DNA of 64,000 nt, taken from contig JBAIAA010000238.1 in NCBI GenBank assembly GCA_037893245.1, positions 62,001 through 126,000 of the forward strand, in the 5' to 3' direction. A program made the position numbers and the translations under genes. The notes under the pieces are model-generated. The model was not told the origin of the DNA. It saw only the letters and a list, made by a program, of their open reading frames with translations, and searched no databases. This document shows, in pieces, positions 22,901 through 34,242 of the stretch (positions are counted from its first letter, which is position 1; every line of letters begins with the position of its first letter). The DNA is from Crossaster papposus (Eukaryota > Echinodermata > Asteroidea > Velatida > Solasteridae).

Positions 22901-25900
22901 TACGTGGACCCACTCTTAAGAGTGGGTCCATGTAAATATTTCATATGTGTCCTTTGCATTTTTGTATTATTTTTTTATATGAAATTATAGGTTTTTCCTA
23001 TATTTCATTTAAAAGGATGCTCCGTTGCATCAGCATTCAACAGTCAAAAGGAGTAATTCCATAGTCAGAGCACACGACGCTTTTTCTTGCGTTCACTGGC
23101 GTTGAAGCGCGTTCACGCTCGTCAAAAATCAAACATGTTAGATATCTGGCGTTGAGTTGCGGCAAGTAGCGGCAAGTCGCGTTCTCCAACGCGCATTCGT
23201 AGCACACGAGGAATTTTAAAAGGCGTTCAGGACTGTTGCGCCAAAAAAACGCCAGTCAACGCCAAAGTTTGCGTGTCGTGTGCTCCCAGCTTTAGGACGA
23301 CTTGGCCGACCACCCGTAAACTCGAATCAAGGCAGCTGCGACTTGGGTACTCGTCTTGTTGGTTAGTGGTTCGGTCTCTTTATATCAAGTCGCCAAATCC
23401 ACGACGGTCAGCGCGTACTAAACAGGTCAAAAGAAATAAGTCCCCCCTGGGAAATTTGCATTTTTTCTGGAAGACAGTTAGACTCCTTATCCTGTTACAA
23501 AAATGTAAAATGTAGTCTGAAATGTTACACATTTATTGTGTAAAAGAGTTTCACCCAACAGTTAACTTCGCCTTGAAATGCTGCCATTTATTAAATGTGA
23601 TGACCAACACAAAATGACACTTTCTTGCATAGGGATTGGACAAATGGAGAAAATTATGTTTTTACAGAATCTTTTAATATTCTTTCCTCACTTCAATTAA
23701 TTTTCCTAAAGTGTACAAATGTAAACATGCATTTAATGTTTTTGTTTTTGTTTTTAATTTTTTTAATTTACGAAGTACAGTAAATTAGAGTCACTCAAGC
23801 AAAACACTTTTTTTAGAGCATAAAGGTTTTGTGAAAATGGAAAGTTGTTTTTGTTGGTCCTTTCGTTTCAGTAATAAAATTAAAAACAAAACCCCAACAT
23901 TTTTATGCATGTTTACATGTGTACACTTTAGAAAAAAATTAATTGAAGTGAGAAAAGAATATTAAAAAATTATGTAAAAACATGATTTTCTTCATTTGTC
24001 CAATTCCTATGCAAGAAAGTGTCATTTTGTATTGGTCATCACATTTAATAAATGGCAGCATTTCAAGGCGAACGTTAACTGTTGGGTGAAACTTTATTGC
24101 ACAATAATTGTGTAACATTTCAGACTACATTTTGCATTTGTGTAAAGGTTGAGGAGTCTAACTGTCTTTTTACCGATCTATAGGTTAAACATAAGGTCGA
24201 CCTGATGCATTTTGTTGGGAAATTCCGTAGATCTATTGAAACTCATGGGTCGAGAAACGTACGTGGGAGACGGCAGATACATTTGCCACGATTCGGATTT
24301 GATTAGAGGGATGTATAGATAAGAATACGACCGTACTACTTTGTGTATAGTGTGGCCATGTATAGGTGGGATTACAATCATATAGTTGGTGGCAACTTGC
24401 TGGATTGTATGTACAATTCAGCATTATTATGCACATAAGTTGCGGTCACGACAATTCATAGGAGTTACACCGCGTTCACACTTGATCCTGCTAGGAGGAT
24501 CAAAGAAGGATCTGATCTCGAAAGGGCGATCAAAGGGAGATCACTGGCTAGTGTGAACGCGATCAGGATCAGGATCAGATCCTCCTTTTTGATCTCCCTT
24601 TATTGCGAGATCAAATGGAGACACAAAACGCGACACAAAAATGCTTGATCTCGCTTTCGGGATCTGATCCTTCTTGGATCCTTGTAGGAGGATCAAGTGT
24701 AAACGCGGTGTAAGTTGCTTAGACCAAAGCTCTATGCTCAGACACAATAGGTCGGATTAGAAGCGCGTGCATGCTGCTGCGTACATGTTAAAAGTGTTAA
24801 GAGTAGGTCCACGTAAATATTTCATATAAGTGTCCTCGGCATTTTTTATTTTTTTGTTTAATATAAAAGGACTTTGTAATCAAGTAACCAACATTGATAT
24901 ATTTTTTTTTTCTATGGCCCGTTGCCATGGAAACAGGCCATTTTGTGTTTTGGGCATTTTTAGCCAGTTTTGGGGCCGCAAAAACATTTTTTTAGCTTAT
25001 TTAAAAACAAAATCACCCAGCCAAAATACAAATTTTATCACAAAATCAACTATATCATTAGAAAGTATCATCCTTGCCCTTACCTGAAAAACAAAACATG
25101 TTTTAAATGTCACCCTTATGCCAGTTTTATAACATGCATTAAAGCATGTTTTCTCGTCCATTATTTGCACGAATCTACAGTTTATCGTCCATTCTCCTTG
25201 ACATAATGTTTTAGTTCACAACAAGTATTGTTTCCCTTTTTTATATGCCACTAATAAAATGTTATTAGAAAATGGTATGTAAGAAATGTTCTGAAGGGGA
25301 TTTTCATGAAAATATTATTGTTTGTGTGTACTATTACTTCAAACTGAAGAAAAAGCTCAAATTTCATTGTTGTTGTTTTTATGGGAGAATGACCATTTTT
25401 GATGCAGTACTGCCTTAAGAGGATACAATCCCCCAATCTTTTGTCACCAGATATGAAAAGACCAATGTTGGCTCTAATTAAATCCAAAAGGAAAATATTA
25501 TGAGACCCCTGGCAAGTTGACTTTTTGATGGACAAACATTAGAATTTTACAAGTTCTGAAAACATGCTTTAATACACAAAATGGCCTGTTACCATGGCTA
25601 ATTGCCGTAAACAAAGTTCATTTTTGGTTACTTGCTTACCAAGTCCTTTAATACTAAAAATTAAAATATTTAAGTGGACCCACTCTTTGTAATGATATAG
25701 TTAATTTTGTGATAAAATTGTGTATTTTGGCTGGGTGATTCTTTTAAAATAAGCAAAAAAGGTTTTTGCGGCGGCCCCTAAACTGGCTAAAAATGGCAAC
25801 GGGCAATAGAAAAAAAATATATAAAAAAATGGTTACTTGCTTACCAAGTCCTTTCATATAAAAAAAAATTATGAAAAAATGCCGAGGACATTTATATGAA

Positions 25901-28900
25901 ATATTTACGTGGACCCACTCTTAAGAGTGGGTCCATGTAAATATTTCATATGTGTCCTTTGCATTTTTGTATTATTTTTTTATATGAAATTATAGGTTTT
26001 TCCTATATTTCATTTAAAAGGATGCTCCGTTGCATCAGCATTCAACAGTCAAAAGGAGTAATTCCATAGTCAGAGCACACGACGCTTTTTCTTGCGTTCA
26101 CTGGCGTTGAAGCGCGTTCACGCCCGTCAAAATTCAAACATGTTAGATATCTGGCGTTGAGTTGCGGCAAGTAGCGGCAAGTCGCGTTCTCCAACGCGCA
26201 TTCGTAGCAGCCGAGGGATTTTTCAGGCGTTTAGAACTGTTGCGGCAAGAAACGCGAGTCAACGCCAAAGTTTGCGTGTCGTGTGCTCCCAGCTTTAGGA
26301 GGACTTGGCCGACCACCCGTAAACTCGAGTCAAGGCAGCGGCGACTTGGGTACTCGTCTTGTTGGTTAGCGGTTTGGTCTCTTTATATCAAGTCGCCAAA
26401 TCCACGACGGTCAGCGCGTACTAAACAGGTCAAAAGAAATAAGTCCCCCCCCCCCCCTGGGAAATTTGCATTTTTCTGGAAGACAGTTAGACTCCTTAAG
26501 CTGTTACAAAAATGTAAAATGTAGTTTGAAATGTTACACATTTATTGTGCAAAAGAGTTTCACACAACAGTTAACATTCGCCTTGAAATGCTGCCATTTA
26601 TTAAATGTGATGACCAATACAAAATGACACTTTCTTGCATAGGGATTGGACAAATGGAGACAATTATGTTTTTACAGAATCTTTTAATATTCTTTCCTCA
26701 CTTCAATTAATTTTCCTAAAGTGTACAAATGTAAACATGCATTTAATGTTTTTGCTTTTGTTTTAAATTTTTTTAATTTACGAAGTACAGTAAATTAGAG
26801 TCACTCAAGCAAAACAATTTTTTTTAGAGCATATGGGTTTTGTGGAAATGGAAAGTTGTTTTTGTTGGTCCTTTCGTTTCAGTAATAAAATTAAAAACAA
26901 AACCCCAACATTTTTATGCATGTTTACATGTGTACACTTTAGAAAAATTAATTGAAGTGAGAAAAGAATATAAAAAAATTATGTAAAAACATGATTTTCT
27001 TCATTTGTCCAATTCCTATGCAAGAAAGTGTCATTTTGTATTGGTCATCACATTTAATAAATGGCAGCATTTCAAGGCGAACGTTAACTGTTGGGTGAAA
27101 CTTTATTGCACAATAATTGTGTAACATTTCAGACTACATTTTACATTTGTGTAACAGGTTAAGGAGTCTAACTGTCTTTTTACCGATCTATAGGTTAAAC
27201 ATAACAGGTCGACCTGATGCATTTTGTTGGGAAATTCCGTAGATCTATTGAAACTCATGGGTCGAGAAACGTACGTGGGAGACGGCAGATAAATTTGCCA
27301 CGATTCGGATTTGATTAGAGGGATGTATAGATAAGAATACGACCGTACTACTTTGTGTATAGTGTGGCCATGTATAGGTGGGATTACAATCATTATAGTT
27401 GGTGGCAACTTGCTGGATTGTACGTACAATTCAGCATTATTATGCACATAAGTTGCGGTCACGACAATTCATAGGAGTTACACCGCGTTCACACTTGATC
27501 CTGCTAGGAGGATCAAAGAAGGATCTGATCTCGAAAGGGCGATCAAAGGGAGATCACTGGCTAGTGTGAACGCGATCAGGATCAGGATCAGATCCTCCTT
27601 TTTGACCTTCCTTTATTGTGAGATTAAATGGAGATCAGATCCCGCAAAGGCGATCAAAAAACAAGTGTGAACGCAGATCGAGATCAGATCCTGCAATTTA
27701 AGCTGCTCACACCCGGTGTGTCAGGTCATTAAAAACAAACCGCGAAACAAGAAATTGTAAACAACGCTTTGCCTACCACCTGTCATCGTCCGTGGCCGGC
27801 CAACGCACCCAGACGCTGTGTAATGTATATGGGAGATTGCAACGTACGTGTGTCGCCGTATCGTTTACACACATGTACACCAAATAAAAAAAGGGCGCGA
27901 CGCAACGAACAAAACAACATGCGCGCGCACAATCAATGACCTCGCACAGTAACCTTTGCCGTCAGCTGAACTGAACTTCCGTTTAACTATGCGAGATCAA
28001 TGCGAGATCACACTCAAGTGTGAACGCGGTACAAAAATGCTTGATCTCGCTTTCGGGATCTGATCCTCCTTGGATCCTTGCAGGAGGATCAAGTGTAAAC
28101 GCGGTGTAAGTTGCTTAGACCAAAGCTCTATGCTCAGACACAATAGGTCGGATTAGAAGCGCGTGCATGCTGCTGCGTACATGTTAAAAGTGTTAAGAGT
28201 AGGTCCACGTAAATATTTCATATAAGTGTCCTCGGCATTTTTTTTGTTTGTTTAATATAAAAGGACTTTGTAATCAAGTAACCAACATTGATATATTTTT
28301 TTTCTATGGCCCGTTGCCATGGAAACAGGCCAATTTGTGTTTTGGGCATTTTAGCCAGTTTTGGGGCCGCAAAAACTGTATTTTAACAAAATCACCCAGC
28401 CAAAATACAAATTTTATCACAAAATCAGCTATATCATTACAAAGTATCATCCTTGCCCTTACCTGAGGGAAAAATGTTTTAAACGCCACCCTTTTGCCAG
28501 TTTTAGAACATGCATTAAAACATTAATTATTGCACGAATCTAGTTTCTCGTCCATTCTCCTTGACATAATGTTTTAGTTCACAACAAGTACTGTTTCCCT
28601 TTTTTATATGCCACTAATAAAATGTTATCAGAAAATGGTATGTAAGAAATGTTGTGGAGGGGATTTTCATGAAAATATTATTGTTTGTGTGTAGGCCTAC
28701 TATTACTTCAAACTGAAGAAAAAGCTCAAATTTCATTTGTGTTGTTTTTATGGGAGAATGACCATTTTTAATGCAGTACTGCCTTAAGAGGAAACAATCC
28801 CCCAATCTTTTGTCACCAGATATAAAAAGACCAATGTTGGCTCTAATCAAATCCAAAAGGAAAATATTCTGAGACCCCTGGCAAGTTGACCTTTTGATGG

Positions 28901-31900
28901 ACAAACATTAGAATTTTACAAGTTCTGAAAACATGCTTTAATACACAAAATGGCCTGTTACCATGGATAATTGCCGTTAACAAAGTTCATTTTTGGTTAC
29001 TTGCTTACCAAGTCCTACCCTCTTATGGTTTTACCTTTCAAAATCTGCTTAAAGGGCAAAATGGCTATCAATAAGTATGAACCTTTCAAAACGCTCCAGA
29101 ATTTTTTGCTACTGCACTACTACACCTTTCAAAACCTTTTGAAAGTTTTTTTTTTTTTAACACCAGTTTGTTCAGAGAGTTGTTTTACCTTTCAAAACCT
29201 TTCATAGGTTCCTTTTGTCAGACAGCTTTCTCACCTTTCAAAACGCTTCAGTCCAGAAAACTTGAAAGGTTTTGAAAGGTCTGACAGCTCTATGGTAACT
29301 GCACTGTATATAGGAGGGCTACTAAAAATTGAAATATTTACGTGGACCCAATTTTTTTTCAAGTAAGGGCAAGGTTGATACTTTGTAATGATATAGTTGA
29401 TTTTGTGATAAAATTGTGTATTTTGCCTGGGTGAATGTTTTTTTAAATAAGCAAAAAAAAACTAAGCAAAAAAAAAACGGCGGCCCAAAAACTGGCTAAA
29501 AATGGCAACGGGCAATAGAACAAAAATATGGAAAACAAATTGGTTACTTGCTTACCAAGTCCTTTCATATAAAAAAAATAAAAATGCCGAGGACACTTGA
29601 AATATTTACGTGGACCCACTCTAAGAGTTTATAATATTTTATATAAGTGTCCTCGGCATTTTTTTATTATTTTTTTTATATGAAATATAGGTTTTTTTCG
29701 GCGAATTTAAACATAAATTCAATCAATTTAATACCCGGCTTATTCAATTTCATTTGTAAATGAATGCTCCGTTGTATCAGCATTCAACAGTCAAAAGGAG
29801 TAATTCCATTTAAGCAGTTAGCATTCATTGGCTAAATAAGATCATTTAAATTCATGAGGTCACAAAGATCATTCAATTTGGTAATAGCCAGCAGCAAGAG
29901 GCTGGTCAGCCATTCATTTTCATCAATTGGCAAACATGTTTTAAATGTTCACATTCAAAATCGTTTCTATGGTATGTGCTTTCTGATTTCGTATGTGCCT
30001 AAATAAAGGCAGATATTTTGAAGAGAATTAGTTTTCACACTTATTCTGCGTTATATATCTTTAGTTAGAGCGAATTTGAACGAAAAGATGGCTGCCCGTA
30101 TAGTTAGTATATAACTAAATGTCTGCCAAATATAGGTTTTTCCGGACGATATCGCAAAATGTGCACATTCATTTGTAAAATATGTATTCAATTTCGCGTT
30201 GAATTTCAGAACGACGTATGTCCGAGTTTCATTTTCGCAAAAACGAGCATTCAATTTTATTTAGTTTAATTCAAATAAATGGCTGCCCCTATAGTCAGTA
30301 TATAACTGAATGCCTGCCAAATAACTATTGAAAAGTGTGTGAAATGGTATAACCACAGCCAAACGTGCATGGCGAGATAGCAGTACCGTCAGTAATCTTT
30401 GAAGATTAAATAAACTTCAGATATAAAGAAACGATTAGAAGAAATACATATAAAAACCGAAAAAGAAAAGCGGACATTTGAATAAAATGAAAAGAACAAC
30501 ATTTTGTTTTGGTAAATTTTATAACGACCCCCTGATAATTGTAAACGTTTGTTTCTTAAAAACATTTGTTTAGTTTTTAATTTGACATGGTCCGAACATT
30601 AGCAGAAATAAAGAAGAAAACATAAATACCAGTGCAAACGATCACAAGGCTGTAGCGAAAGATTTTGTTTTTATTTGAAACACCCAACCATAACTTTTCC
30701 AACTTTAATTAACATTCTTCAAGAATACGGGGTGCAGGTTTTAATTGTAATCATGGGGTAACAAAGCACAAGGAACAATTGTTGCAATTAAAACATAACG
30801 TCTAATGAGAAAGTAACCCTACATTCTTAACCCAAGCAACAAAATCGCTGAAAAACACACAAAAATCTTACTTATCTAAAAGTAAATAATGATTCTAGGC
30901 ATCCAGTTAAATTATTGCGCTAAATATCCTGTAATATTGTTCCGAAAATTGAATTTTATTTATAATAATTTACGATCGCCGTCCGGAACATAAAAACAAA
31001 ATCAACTGCGCAAGACTGGGACTTGACGTTTATGGGAATTGATAGAATAATGAAGGATCTTCAATTTATCTCCCGTGCGTAAAATCACGTGACCCTTTCT
31101 TCCAGTCGAAACCGGAAGTGCCTTATAATTTGAAAGTGAAAAATGATGCGAACTTACTTTCAACGATGTTAGTCTCTGGCTAATAGTGCTTTTCAAAACA
31201 ATTACCGGTGACGTCATAAATTATTATAGCGCCCTCTAGCGACAGGTTGAAAAATGATTAAAATGAATAATCAGTTGATGTGTGTGGCGAAGTTTGCTCA
31301 AATCACTTTATAACTGGTGTATATAATAAGCATCTTGTTAGGAACAAGTTGGTGGAGAGAAACTAAATAATATGACGTCACTAGACCGGAAGTTACAATG
31401 AAAAGACCTTTAAACCTTAAATAAAATCAACCGCGACAGATAGGCCTATAATTCAGATTTTTGCTTTAAATAGCAAAGTTCAGACAGCTCTCGAGCTATA
31501 TATTAAAGGCGTCACGATGACGTCATCAAATATCCGATTACAAGCAACCAATGATTAATAGATTTAATCTTCGAAAATCAATATAAAATAAACTGTAAGA
31601 GATCCGATTTTGATTTTTAAGGTAATTGATAGAATAATACAGGGTTTTAATATTTCGTATAACATGCAAAATAATTTCACCCTTTCTTTCGGTCCAAACC
31701 GAGAGTGCCTGAAAATCAACAGCAAGAGATATAATCAATTTTTTTTTTTCAATTTCTATTCTGTATACAATGAAAATTAAATGACAAGAATCTTAAATGT
31801 AATAAACAATAAACACAAATTGCGAAAAAAGCCATATGCTCTGTTCATAGAACAGACATATTTCTAGTTGTTATTGTTTTTGTCTTATCACAAGCTTCTA

Positions 31901-33317
31901 GAAATTGGCAGCAGAACCTATTATTCGCGCAAAAAAATCGCGTCAATATTGACGTCAATATTGACGACAATATTGACGACTATAGGTGCCAAGTCGTGAC
32001 ACTTGTCGTGAATATTGATGTCAATTTTCACGTAATCTACGTACTCCCATCAGGGCCGCCATACGTAAGGGAGTTTTATTGGAAGGTTCTCCTCATATCA
32101 TATACATATCATATCATTATTTACATGTTGACTACAAGCCCTATAATTCGGTTTGGTTGGTAATTTTTGTATTTATATCTTGGGGTGTCACACAGCTTGC
32201 TCGTTCACTTTGGAGGCGTCCGACCCTCGCGGTGTCAAGTTCATCTTGCAGCCGCTGAGGGCGCCTTTCCGGTTGGACTTTGATGTGAAGACACGCAATG
32301 ATGCTACAATAAATCTGGCGGAGGAAATTACAGAAGCGTCCGTCTTTGCCAGAATAAGTGAGTGTCAGTGAGCTATTGTTTGGTTACTCATTTGATGTTT
32401 TTCGAGGAAAGGGTTGTATCGCAAGAGCCACGAGGCGTGGGATCGACGGTCTGGAGTTCGTTGAATTAGTAATGGTGGGAAAAAAAAGGGGGGGGGGGGT
32501 GCAATCTTTTGTTCGTTTATTAAAGCCTTCAAACTTATTTGCCTTCAATATGCCTATTGCCCAAGTCCACGTGAATGTGTAATTGATTAGACAGAAACAA
32601 GCACTTTCCTACCTAGTTCTATCGGTCCTATAACTTCTAGTGAGTTACCTATAAATCCAAAACTGCCACGGAATGTTACACGGTGGAACAAAAAGCACTA
32701 CTGTTTTACCAAAGCTTTGCTAATGTTACGATCAAAAAGAGAGTAAGCTTAAAAAACAATTTGATGATATAGAAAAGGTACTTTATGACGTCATAATGAT
32801 GCCATGACGTCAAAAATCATTAAGATGTCGCCCCCGTCGTTGCAAATTCTAAGAAGCTGATTGAACATTCTGAAATGCCATTATGCTATTTAGGAGTTTG
32901 ATGCAAACCATCGTAATCTGTGATTGGCCATTGAGAAGTACACATACATTATTAGTGATAATTTGCATACGCACTCACCCTTTGTTTTTTTCTATAGTCA
33001 TAGGTGGCTGGGCTAACTCGATGTCGGCTATCCGACCCTGTTACTACTCTGACCAACCCTCAACCGAGTGCCCTCTTCTTACGCAGTTTTCAGAATACTC
33101 CGAGGCAGGTATCGTCAGTGGCACTGAACGTCGCCCCTTCTGGGTAGAGTACAAACGGGGCATGGTGACCGTCGGCAAAGGAGGACAGGAGGAGGCTTTC
33201 CTGGAGTGGGACGCCGCTGCGCATCATCGTCGCAACATATCAACGCCGGTATACGTTGGTATAAGTTCTTATGACCACGAACCAGCGGAGTGGGTGTTCA
33301 ATCAATTCTGTGCCTAA
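16760..33317 (+). CDS. Secreted Methyltransf_FA (FAMeT-domain) protein, three exons
   Basis: Joining 16760-16964, 32196-32357 and 32998-33317 gives a 228-residue protein with one continuous frame. Both introns are phase 1 with GT...AG ends. Residues 1-27 form a signal peptide (hydrophobic core MLVLVLAFGLLSFLSL). Residues from about 85 to the end match the Methyltransf_FA family: IIGGWANSMSAIR, then GIVSGTERRPFWVEY, VGKGGQEEAFLEW and YVGISSYDHEPAEWVF. The family is named after a crustacean farnesoic acid O-methyltransferase, but many animal members are extracellular and catalysis is unproven; a binding role is equally possible. No methyltransferase SAM motif is seen. An alternative start is Met 7 (16778). 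The first intron is 15.2 kb of repeats, so a further small exon cannot be excluded. Confidence 0.75.
16943..17345 (+). repeat. Exon 1 tail and intron start, tandem duplicate partner
   Basis: This stretch (end of exon 1, its donor, and about 375 bp of intron) recurs at 18669-19050 with few changes. The copies are separated by about 1.3 kb of foldback-element DNA. Confidence 0.85.
17540..18502. mobile_element. Diverged copy of the long foldback element of the 3 kb units
   Basis: From about 17720, GTATCATCCTTGCCCTTACC and the following 600 bp match 22065, 25072 and 28445 inside the tandem units. It contains the conserved AATGTTGGCTCTAATTAAAT stretch. Minus-strand frames here (for example 17869-18189) recur with frame changes in the other copies and show no domain. 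Confidence 0.7.
18503..18668. repeat. 166-bp near-perfect hairpin
   Basis: CTTGCTTACCAAGAGCTTCC and, further in, AATGCCGAGGACACTT pair with GTGTCCTCGGCATTTT and GGAAGCTCTTGGTAAGCAAG. The centre is ACCCACTCTTAAGAGTGGGT, itself a palindrome. It has the structure of a foldback MITE and sits exactly at the break of the duplicated exon 1 tail. Confidence 0.85.
18669..18697 (+). pseudogene. Orphan copy of the exon 1 tail with splice donor
   Basis: GGCAATCTGAACGACACCAA followed by ATGTAAG repeats the last 24 or so coding bases of exon 1 and its donor. There is no upstream coding sequence, because a hairpin element ends directly before it. It could act as a decoy donor. Confidence 0.7.
19424..19612 (-). 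mobile_element. TTAA MITE family A, partial copy
   Basis: TTAAAGGTAGTATACACCAT starts the right end of the family in reverse orientation. The copy runs through GATTCTAGGCATCCAGC and stops after the GCGATCGCCGGCCGGCCG stretch; the other end is missing. Confidence 0.75.
19618..19858. repeat. Two-copy ~124-bp tandem repeat followed by a C-run
   Basis: GATGGGACCAAAAATGGAAC (about 19620) recurs as GATGGGACCAAAAATGAAAC (about 19744), each followed by TTTCTACATCAAAATA and AGAAAATGTGGA-type sequence. A run of about 30 C follows at 19867-19896. Confidence 0.8.
19977..20283. mobile_element. MITE with ~56-bp TIRs and TTA target duplication
   Basis: AGCTGGGAGCACACGACACG at the left and CGTGTCGTGTGCTCCCAGCT at the right are inverted, with pairing continuing through TTTGGCGTTGACTGGCGTTT. 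TTA flanks both ends (19974-19976 and 20284-20286), which fits PIF/Harbinger-type insertion. The 3 kb tandem units begin inside this element at 20055. Confidence 0.8.
20461..21165. mobile_element. ~700-bp foldback element (in each tandem unit)
   Basis: AGACAGTTAGACTCCTTA at the left pairs with GAGTCTAACTGTCTTTTT at the right. The arms continue through CTGCCATTTATTAAATGTGA and its complement. The arms are about 270 bp with a short centre. No coding sequence is seen; small frames here are mirror images of each other. Confidence 0.85.
21456..21706. mobile_element. GATC-rich MITE with TIRs
   Basis: TTACACCGCGTTCACACTTG pairs with the complementary CAAGTGTAAACGCGGTGTAA end. The interior has more than ten AGGATC/GATCTC motifs. 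A longer version, with about 380 bp more interior, lies in unit 3 (27478-28109), so this is probably an internal deletion of that form. A TA duplication is possible. Confidence 0.8.
21791..22980. mobile_element. Long foldback element of the 3 kb unit
   Basis: GTCCACGTAAATATTTCATA, then GTGTCCTCGGCATTTTT and the downstream poly-T/AAGGACTTTGTAA stretch, pair with complementary sequence near 22800-22916. A further half-arm follows to about 22980. Related copies are at 24798, 28199, 17540 and 29560. Small frames such as 21823-22080 lie in it and show no domain. Confidence 0.75.
23064..26068 (+). repeat. 3 kb tandem unit 2
   Basis: The unit is 3005 bp and nearly identical to unit 1, including all small reading frames. 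The high identity means very recent duplication, gene conversion or an assembly artefact. Confidence 0.95.
27478..28109. mobile_element. GATC-rich TIR element, long form
   Basis: The ends are the same as in the 251-bp forms in units 1 and 2, but about 380 bp of additional interior lies between about 27606 and 28030, including ACCGCGAAACAAG and GCGTACG-type sequence. No transposase was recognised in it. Confidence 0.75.
29015..29300. repeat. ACCTTTCAAAAC short repeats
   Basis: ACCTTTCAAAA(C/T) occurs about six times within 290 bp, with an inverted GAAAGGTTTTGAAAGGT near 29265-29282. This stretch is absent from units 1 and 2. Confidence 0.7.
29810..32195. other. Intron 1 (3' part) of the secreted gene, no gene seen
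   Basis: The stretch has a fragment of MITE family A (about 30866-31005), and two related pieces near 31020-31150 and 31610-31720 that share GGTAATTGATAGAATAAT-type sequence and an ACCCTTTCTT(C/T) block. A GTCAATATTGAC palindrome cluster lies near 31943-31985. No reading frame with a recognisable domain was found. Confidence 0.6.
32196..32357 (+). CDS. Secreted gene exon 2: start of Methyltransf_FA domain
   Basis: The acceptor GTGTCACACAG precedes CT TGC TCG TTC ACT, and the exon ends ATA A then GTGAGT. It encodes CSFTLEASDPRGVKF, followed by FRLDFDVKTRNDATINLAEE, the typical first strands of the domain. Phase 1 at both ends. Confidence 0.8.
32998..33317 (+). CDS. Secreted gene exon 3: conserved core and stop
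   Basis: The acceptor TTTTTTTCTATAG precedes TC ATA GGT GGC TGG. The exon carries the family's signature blocks GGW.NS.SAIR, RPFWVEY, VGKGG..EAFLEW and YVGISS, and ends ...NQFCA with TAA. A lineage-typical Cys pair (PCYY and TEC) may form a disulfide. Confidence 0.9.
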
Positions 33318-33597
33318 GAAACCAAAAAGCATGCGGGTGAAATAAGGGTGATGTATAACAAGTTGAAATTTAATAGTACTGGAATTTAATCTTTTACAGT
33401 GTAGTAGATGACTGAGACGTGTTAACACCACAGTTATTTTCACACGTGTGCTTATGGAAGTCACTGTAGTGAAGAAACCAAGATACCGAGAAACCAATAG
33501 CGGGATGGTGGAAAATTGGAGTAACGAGTTGAAGAAGGGCACACATAGATGTACTTATACACTTTTAACTATAAACAATTAACTCGTAAACTCACAT

Positions 33598-33740
33598 CAC
33601 TAAACTACGGAAGACAGATAGTGCCACTGGATACTGATGAATATATTTTTTGCAAATGCGCGAATAAATATTTTGTTGTTGTACCATTCATCTGGCGGCC
33701 GCCACTTAATTATGTGGTGGCCGCCTCAACATAATCTGGC
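33598..33740 (-). repeat. Inverted copy of the 100-190 / GC-palindrome segment
   Basis: CAGATAGTGCCACTGGATAC and ATATATTTTTTGCAAA are the complement of about 140-190, followed by CTGGCGGCCGCC. Together with 34250-34360 this makes a large inverted repeat around 33740-34250. Confidence 0.8.
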
Positions 33741-33822
33741 GATACTATTCGAGTATTGTCGCAAGATTCGAGTAATGGTCCTCACGTGTTATGTGGCGGC
33801 CGCCAGATAATATGTGGCGGCC

Positions 33823-34242
33823 GGCGAAATTTTTTTCCCCACTATGGGAAAGGGTAAATGGGCGTTTCTACACCCCTCGCGTCATGATTATTCAGTAGTT
33901 TCAACAATAATACTAAAATATATTGTTATTGCTCAGTCAACTAGTTACACGTAGGCCAGAGGTACATTAAAGCACTTTGAAAAACGGCTTCTGTCGACCT
34001 CTCCCAGTAGCCAAGTAGATAATGGGTTAGGTTATAGATCGTAAGATTGGGGTTCGAGTTCTCATGGGTTCGATGGTGCTCATTTTTCATTGACTATTTT
34101 TGGATTGTAAGTTTATTGTGGGATGAGTTTAATTTGAGGGGAAGCAAGGTTCTAAGAACCTAAGTATCTTCCATTCAGTGGGGTCTAGACACGCCCAGTT
34201 ATGATAATTGGCCTTTACCATGCTGGGAAAAAAAATCACGCC
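33823..34242 (+). mobile_element. 420-bp TIR element carrying a tRNA-like A/B box
   Basis: The ends GGCGAAATTTTTTTCCCC and the complement of GGGAAAAAAAATCACGCC are inverted, and GGCC stands at both borders (33819-33822, 34243-34246). The uninterrupted site is at 72-84. Inside, 34007-34062 has an A-box-like TAGCCAAGTAGATAATGGG and a B box GGTTCGAGTTC, as in tRNA-derived SINEs. No intact cloverleaf was confirmed. Confidence 0.65.

Larger units (their letters stand above)
20055..23063 (+). repeat. 3 kb tandem unit 1
   Basis: The unit starts GTCAGAGCACACGACGC and ends AGTAATTCCATA. Unit 2 (23064-26068) follows directly and differs at only a handful of places, for example CTGCTATAGGAGG against CTGCTAGGAGG. 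The unit contains the right part of the TTA MITE, a foldback of about 700 bp, a GATC-rich MITE and a long foldback element. It lies wholly in intron 1 of the secreted gene. Confidence 0.95.
26069..29809 (+). repeat. 3 kb tandem unit 3, diverged and longer
   Basis: It is collinear with units 1 and 2 but has more substitutions, a longer GATC-rich element (27478-28109) and an extra stretch near 29015-29320. It ends with the same TCAAAAGGAGTAATTCCAT. It is clearly older or less homogenised than units 1 and 2. Confidence 0.9.

Noticed and set aside
20265-25206. Repeated small frames (80, 67, 68, 85, 78 codons) conserved between tandem units
   Set aside because: Units 1 and 2 are nearly identical DNA; unit 3 breaks most of these frames, and they lie in foldback arms.
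34006-34062. Intact tRNA gene
   Set aside because: A- and B-box-like motifs are present, but a full cloverleaf could not be drawn; kept only as a tRNA-like part of a mobile element.
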